Shown here: positions 14,318-17,311 of the stretch, piece after piece | How the letters are laid out: every line of letters begins with the position of its first letter | Numbering within the stretch: position 1 is the stretch's first letter | Source of the DNA: Candidatus Pacearchaeota archaeon | GTDB taxonomy: Archaea > Nanoarchaeota > Nanoarchaeia > Pacearchaeales > GW2011-AR1 | Length of the DNA stretch: 17,311 bases | Direction of reading: 5' to 3' | Assembly: GCA_002690445.1 (NCBI GenBank) | Contig: NZER01000167.1 | Span: forward strand, 1-17,311 | Program-made: the position numbers and the translations under genes | The notes under the pieces: generated by a model | Databases searched by the model: none | Told to the model about the DNA's origin: nothing | What the model saw: the letters and a program-made list of their open reading frames with translations, nothing else

Positions 14318-14703
14318 CAGAAAAAATATGCGAAGCAACGGTAACACATAACCCCACTAATAATGCCTTTGGACGACAAGGCAGTCGGAACTGCCCGCAT
14401 AAAGCTAAAGGAACTCGACAGTCCAAGTGGTTCGATAATAAAACGTCCTCATGGCAACTAAACAAAACAGAGTATCTGTGTGGTGTTCATCTCAGGCAAT
14501 ATGACCTGAATGAGAAAAGAAGTCAGGCAGGTACAGCAAGGGTTAACCGCATGGGGGCAGGGGAAAAATTGGCAGAGGTCCTAAATTCTGAACTGGAAAA
14601 GGGTAAAGAAAGCATATCCTTCGATCAGATTGTCACAACGAGTCAGGGGGAGGAAACTCTCGCAGATTTAGTGGTAAGAGCGAAAAGTCTATTCGCAGGA
14701 TAA
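14314..14703 (+). CDS. Hypothetical Cys/His protein, 129 aa
   Basis: The family is not recognised. Cys6, Cys27/His29 and Cys56/His59 (NCPHK, LCGVH) could form one zinc site in the first 60 residues, which are otherwise polar. The second half is helical (AGEKLAEVLNSELEKGKESI, then DLVVRAKSLF). The start overlaps the stop of the HExxH gene as ATGA, so the two are co-translated. The repeat array starts one base after its TAA stop. Confidence 0.75.
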   Translation: MTEKICEATVTHNPTNNAFGRQGSRNCPHKAKGTRQSKWFDNKTSSWQLNKTEYLCGVHLRQYDLNEKRSQAGTARVNRMGAGEKLAEVLNSELEKGKESISFDQIVTTSQGEETLADLVVRAKSLFAG

Positions 14704-14704
14704 G

Positions 14705-14783
14705 TAAGCCCATGTTTGTGAGCATACCAACCATTGGTAGCGAACCAGAGAACATGACAGTATCAGTCAAATGAAGTGTATTT
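14705..14783 (+). repeat. First block of the 18-bp array, upstream of the promoters
   Basis: Elements fall at exact 18-bp steps: TAAGCCC (14705), CATACCA (14723), CGAACCA (14741), AGTATCA (14759) and a weak TGTATTT (14777). They alternate A/B types like the main array and have the same orientation. The block begins directly after the stop codon at 14701-14703. Confidence 0.75.
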
Positions 14784-14829
14784 ACTAAAAACAGCTATCT
14801 AGGTATTATACTAATAAGTTGGAAAATTG

Positions 14830-14857
14830 TTGACATGTATTCTAATAGATGTAAACT
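14830..14857 (+). promoter_or_regulatory. Promoter 1 of the array cluster
   Basis: A consensus -35 TTGACA (14830-14835), 16 bases, and TAAACT (14852-14857). It is oriented towards the array. Confidence 0.6.
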
Positions 14858-14903
14858 ATTTGTTGATTGGATGGTTATTGCCTAGCACTCCAATCTCCTT
14901 TCA

Positions 14904-14970
14904 GGGGCCCTGTTGACTTGAGCAATAAATCAAAATTGAAAGTGATAAGTAGCTTGTTGACGGGGCCCTG
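14904..14970 (+). promoter_or_regulatory. Two copies of GGGGCCCTG flanking -35 boxes
   Basis: GGGGCCCTG occurs at 14904-14912 and again at 14962-14970. The first copy is inside CAGG-GGC-CCTG, a 4-bp inverted repeat, and directly precedes TTGACT by one base; the second begins at the last base of TTGACG. Their placement suggests operators overlapping promoter -35 regions. Confidence 0.45.
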
Positions 14971-14986
14971 CTTGTTACAATATACT
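14957..14986 (+). promoter_or_regulatory. Promoter 2 of the array cluster
   Basis: TTGACG (14957-14962), 18 bases, TATACT (14981-14986). Its spacer contains the second GGGGCCCTG element. Confidence 0.55.
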
Positions 14987-15002
14987 TTACTGGTGGTATA
15001 CT
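14975..15002 (+). promoter_or_regulatory. Promoter 3 of the array cluster, with GGTGGTATACT box
   Basis: TTACAA (14975-14980), 16 bases, TATACT (14997-15002) within GGTGGTATACT (14992-15002), identical to the box at 6024 and 13795. The first array element after it is at 15025. Confidence 0.65.
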
Positions 15003-15024
15003 AGTAATAGTTACCCAGCTAAAG

Positions 15025-15341
15025 AGTTCCATACTTCATGAACGAGACATAAATTCCACGTCTGTAACATTGTAGATAATCGTCTCTACGCACTTTAACA
15101 ATTTATTCAATACAATCCATTATGTTTGACAGTAACAATGCATCCTAGTGATCCATTGGGTTTTACAGTGACATTGAATAAGAGTGAGCCCCTCAGGGCG
15201 AGAGTACCTCTTAAGGTAAGCGAGTCAATACGCAGAGTTCGTAACACAATGACCAAGCGAATCACTCTTCCCTATTTCGTATCATCCCGTATAAATGATC
15301 CATCGAACCCGATAGTAACAGCGAGTGGAAGTGAATTACAC
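15025..15341 (+). repeat. Second block of the 18-bp array
   Basis: The block starts with AGTTCCA (15025) and CGAGACA (15043), passes through a degenerate part to about 15120, then becomes regular: AGTAACA 15131, TGATCCA 15149, AGTGACA 15167, TGAGCCC 15185, AGTACCT 15203 and CGAGTCA 15221, all at 18-bp steps. Further elements with one or two 1-2 nt slips run to about 15337. It ends where the 30-aa gene begins. Confidence 0.8.
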
Positions 15342-15434
15342 ATGACAACTACATTAATATGCTTATACGGCGGTCACAGAGACTGTCGAGGTAAAGACTG
15401 CACATGTAAGTGTCATAAAAATCCGAAGTCCTGA
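15342..15434 (+). CDS. 30-aa Cys/His zinc-binding microprotein embedded in the array
   Basis: ATG at 15342 to TGA at 15434. After MTTTLIC the product reads YGGHRDC, then DCTCKCHK, with five Cys and two His in 20 residues: a plausible single zinc site of the C...GGHxxC...CxCxCH kind seen in small phage proteins. No array element occurs inside it, so it is an insertion in the array rather than a product of it. GGAAG (15327-15331), part of the last array element, is 10 nt upstream and may serve as ribosome site. The frame can be extended upstream to TTG at 15126, but that part encodes only array sequence. The role is unknown. Confidence 0.55.
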   Translation: MTTTLICLYGGHRDCRGKDCTCKCHKNPKS

Positions 15435-15435
15435 C

Positions 15436-16417
15436 AGTATCAGTACCAAAGAATGAGTCTTGTCGTAGGTGAGAGTATCAAGGTGCGCTAACGAACCAAT
15501 GGCCTGTAGAGTACCAGATGTATAAAGTGAATCTTACAAGGCGAAAGTATCTCAGCAAATGAATGAGTCAGCAGATCGTACAGTAACATGTCGAGATAAA
15601 CGAACCCCCATAGCGGGTGAGTACCATGACATATAAGTAAATCATGATAGATATTCGTAACACTAATGGTAAATGAATCTCAATCGCTAAAAGTATCACA
15701 GTGAGAGAATGAATCCTTCATAGCTGTTCAGTAACATTGCAATAGAATGAGTCCACGAACAAACCTGAGTGTGAGTACCATAGCAGGTCGAGCGAGTCCG
15801 TACGGGCAACAGTTTCATAGCTGACGAACGAATCACGTGATCAGATAGTACCAATTCAAAGAAATGAATCCTTTCTCCGTATAAGTATCAAGTACGAGGA
15901 ATGAATCAGGCTGATGTAGAGTTTCAAGTCAAGGAAGTGAATCAACGGCACCTATTAGTATCATGCCACCCGAATGAATCCCCTCTTTATATAAGTACCA
16001 GGAAGACAGAATGAACCAACATCGGCTAGAGTACCAGACTCTCATAGTGAATCAACACTCCATAGAGTGCCTACTTGAATAAATGAATTATGTCCACAAA
16101 CAGTATCAACCTCCAAGAATGAGTCATGTATCGCTACAGTAACATTCATCGTGAACGAATCATGGAAAACAAAAGTATCATTTACAGAGAATGAACCCTC
16201 ACCCTTGAAAGTAACAAGCAGGTGAAGTGAGTCAAAGAAACCGAACGCAACAGAAAAACAAAACGAATCATCAACACAAAAAGTATCACACACTCAGAAT
16301 AATCCAAGTATTCCGATAGTATCCACTGGTCATGAGAGAATCGACAGACACCAGAAAGTATCATTATTGAAGAATGAGCCGTATCGGAGAAGAGTACCTT
16401 GAGACGAGAGCGAAAGG
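15436..16417 (+). repeat. Third block of the 18-bp array, about 27 B/A pairs
   Basis: B elements ((A/C)GT-A/T/G-T/C/A-CA, usually AGTATCA or AGTACCA) alternate with A elements (RAR-YGARYCA, usually GAATGAATCA) from AGTATCA at 15436 to CGAAAGG at 16411. Filler between elements is normally 11 nt, of which the last three belong to the conserved A or B edge, leaving about 8 free bases that differ at nearly every step. All elements face the same way. A few fillers are 12, 13 or 19 nt, mostly on the A-to-B side. No protein frame survives: in the frame that would give Val-Ser...Asn-Glu-Ser there are stops, for example TAA 15523-15525, TGA 15627-15629 and TAG 15818-15820. Confidence 0.92.
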
Positions 16418-16494
16418 CCCCCCATTTCGGGAGGCCAATCTGACCCTACAGAGCGCATGAATAATATATATACGTGACCACTACGACGTATATA
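16416..16494 (+). other. Two hairpins in an insert that interrupts the array
   Basis: GGCCCCCC (16416-16423) pairs with GGGAGGCC (16429-16436) with one C/A mismatch around loop ATTTC. TATATACGT (16467-16475) pairs perfectly with ACGTATATA (16486-16494) around a 10-nt loop. Neither is followed by a clear T run, so they are not obvious terminators. The whole insert, 16418-16534, lacks array elements and coding potential. Confidence 0.6.
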
Positions 16495-16534
16495 AAAGTT
16501 CCTCTGTAAAGTACATCTGTATCTTACCACCTAA

Positions 16535-17311
16535 TGAGTCACACATAGGTAGAGTACCATTTGATGCGAACGAATCAGCAAAATCAGAAAGTGCCAAATG
16601 ACTGGAATGAGCCTTCCAAGGATAATAGTTTCACGGAGTCAGAGTGAATCAGCCCCACTTTAGTAACAAAAGAAATGAATGAATCACGATCATCGAAATA
16701 GTTTCATTCCATGTAAATGAGTCATCTGACTCTTTAGTATCATTACGACCTAACAAATCAGCGAATGGTAGAGTACCTACATCCTCGAATGAGTCAAAAT
16801 TTCAGACAGTATCATGTTCCATGTAACGAATCATGTTTGGGCAGAGTACCATTAGTTGAGAATGAATCAGGCCAGCCTAGAGTACCACCATGCTCGAATG
16901 AATCAGAAATGTTTATCGTATCATTATCGCTGAACGAATCAATCTCCACGAACAAGTACCACGATGCCCGAATGAATCAGGCTTCCTGACAGTATCACTC
17001 CATGTAAATGAGCCCCTCTTACCGATAGTTTCATCCCATTGGAGCGAATTAAGAAGCTAAAGAGTACCGTTGAGGCAGAATGAATCTCAGAAAGCGTCAG
17101 TTCCATGATAACGAAATGAATCACTTTTACCGTAAGTATCTATATAGGAGAATGAGCCCATCAAAATGACAGTATCCGAATTTTGGAGCGAATCACGGCT
17201 ACAAACAGTATCAAAGATAAAGAATGAGCCCCAAACGCCTATAGTTCCATTTTGGAAGAGCGAATCATAAAGTCAAAGAGTACCGTTAAGGCAGATTGAA
17301 TCAATGTATTC
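16535..17311 (+). repeat. Fourth block of the 18-bp array, running off the window
   Basis: About 22 further A/B pairs from TGAGTCA at 16535 to the right edge. Verified steps include AGTACCA 16845, TGAATCA 16863, AGTACCA 16881, TGAATCA 16899, CGTATCA 16917 and CGAATCA 16935 (all 18), then a 20-bp step to AGTACCA 16955, then 16973, 16991, 17009, 17027, 17045, 17063 and 17081 (all 18). The array does not end within the window. Confidence 0.92.
17027..17303 (+). repeat. Diverged internal duplication within the array (17027-17087 and 17243-17303)
   Basis: The two 61-bp segments are alike in their fillers as well as their elements: each has AGTT-CAT, GAGCGAAT, AAAGAGTACCGTT, then AGGCAGA-TGAATC. 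They are 216 bp apart, exactly 12 steps of 18. Fillers elsewhere are mostly unrelated, so this marks a later duplication. Confidence 0.65.

Larger units (their letters stand above)
14784..15024 (+). promoter_or_regulatory. Non-coding promoter cluster reading into the array
   Basis: No open frame of useful length is found. The stretch contains at least three rightward sigma70-like promoters and a repeated GGGGCCCTG element, listed separately, plus an isolated TATACT at 14807-14812 without a good -35. It interrupts the array. Confidence 0.65.

Noticed and set aside
15126..15341. Upstream extension of the 30-aa gene from TTG 15126, giving a 102-aa protein with 12-residue repeats
   Set aside because: The extra 72 residues are just the translation of array elements. 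Slips of 1 and 2 nt happen to restore frame, and the same frame has stops elsewhere in the array. The ATG at 15342 coincides with the end of array sequence.
16042..16293. Minus-strand frame with a hexapeptide D-S/T-F-x-x-x pattern
   Set aside because: It is the reverse reading of the 18-bp array. It is open only locally; other array parts have stops in the same frame, for example where a filler reads CTTGACTTG on the opposite strand near 15931.
16765..16989. Plus-strand frame with NES...RVP repeats
   Set aside because: Also a by-product of the 18-bp step being a multiple of three. It ends as soon as a 13-nt filler shifts phase at 16942-16954, and fillers show no coding bias.
15436..17311. 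CRISPR array
   Set aside because: Conserved elements are 7-10 bp and of two alternating kinds, fillers are about 8 bp, and no cas gene is present.
14704..17311. tRNA genes within the array or promoter region
   Set aside because: No cloverleaf, no GGTTCGAAT-like T arm and no CCA end in the right arrangement were found; the GAATCA elements only superficially resemble a T arm.

Overview
This window looks like accessory and late-module DNA of a tailed bacteriophage, or a metagenomic viral contig. The genes are short and densely packed, many overlap by a few bases, and they form two divergent blocks. Most products are unknown small proteins, several with zinc-binding Cys/His pairs. The recognisable families are ones phages commonly carry: an IS110-type helix-hairpin-helix protein without a nuclease domain, a cytosine-5 DNA methyltransferase, a staphylococcal-nuclease homologue, a DUF4326 protein, a dual-specificity-phosphatase-like protein, an agglutinin-C/papain-like protein and an HExxH metallopeptidase-like protein. 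I see no capsid, portal, terminase or tail gene that I can name, no tRNA and no rRNA. The host cannot be deduced. Promoters are sigma70-like and ribosome binding sites are AGGAG-like.

Left block (1-4567, minus strand). Two sets of genes read leftwards. A 194-aa protein and a 44-aa Cys-rich microprotein are joined by a TAATG overlap. A separate promoter (TTTACA-N18-TATACT) then precedes a run of 77-, 175-, 105- and 251-aa proteins and a large protein (at least 623 aa, running off the left edge) that holds a Nudix fold whose catalytic glutamates are lost.

Centre (4748-13713, plus strand). A promoter drives a 330-aa HTH/zinc-finger protein, whose 3' end overlaps a second zinc-ribbon gene by 155 nt. 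A second promoter drives the IS110-like HhH protein, which ends in a strong intrinsic terminator. A long run of genes follows: methyltransferase, nuclease, DUF4326, phosphatase-like, small proteins, an exported Thr/Pro-rich protein, a small membrane protein, two paralogous zinc-ribbon plus HTH proteins, a coiled-coil protein and the papain-like protein. One of the zinc-ribbon/HTH genes appears to lack any ATG/GTG/TTG start and may begin at ATA.

Right block (13778-17311). A third promoter with almost no leader drives the HExxH protein and a zinc-binding protein. From the base after that gene's stop codon to the end of the window lies the most unusual part: about 2.6 kb of a highly ordered non-coding array. 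Two 7-10 bp elements, AGTAYCA-like (B) and RARYGARYCA-like (A), alternate in the same orientation, mostly every 18 bp (36 bp per pair), with essentially unique 8-bp fillers. By hand I count about 49 B/A pairs in 15436-17311 plus more upstream. The array is broken by a cluster of strong rightward promoters (14830-15002) with a repeated GGGGCCCTG element, by a 30-aa Cys/His microprotein gene (15342-15434) and by a hairpin-bearing insert (16418-16534). It continues off the right edge.

Four promoters share an 11-bp GGWGGTATACT box, including the one that reads into the array. This suggests that the two transcriptional blocks and the array RNA or DNA are regulated together. The array's function is unknown. 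Candidates are a platform of protein-binding sites (two zinc-ribbon/HTH paralogues lie just upstream), a long repetitive RNA, or a replication/packaging locus.
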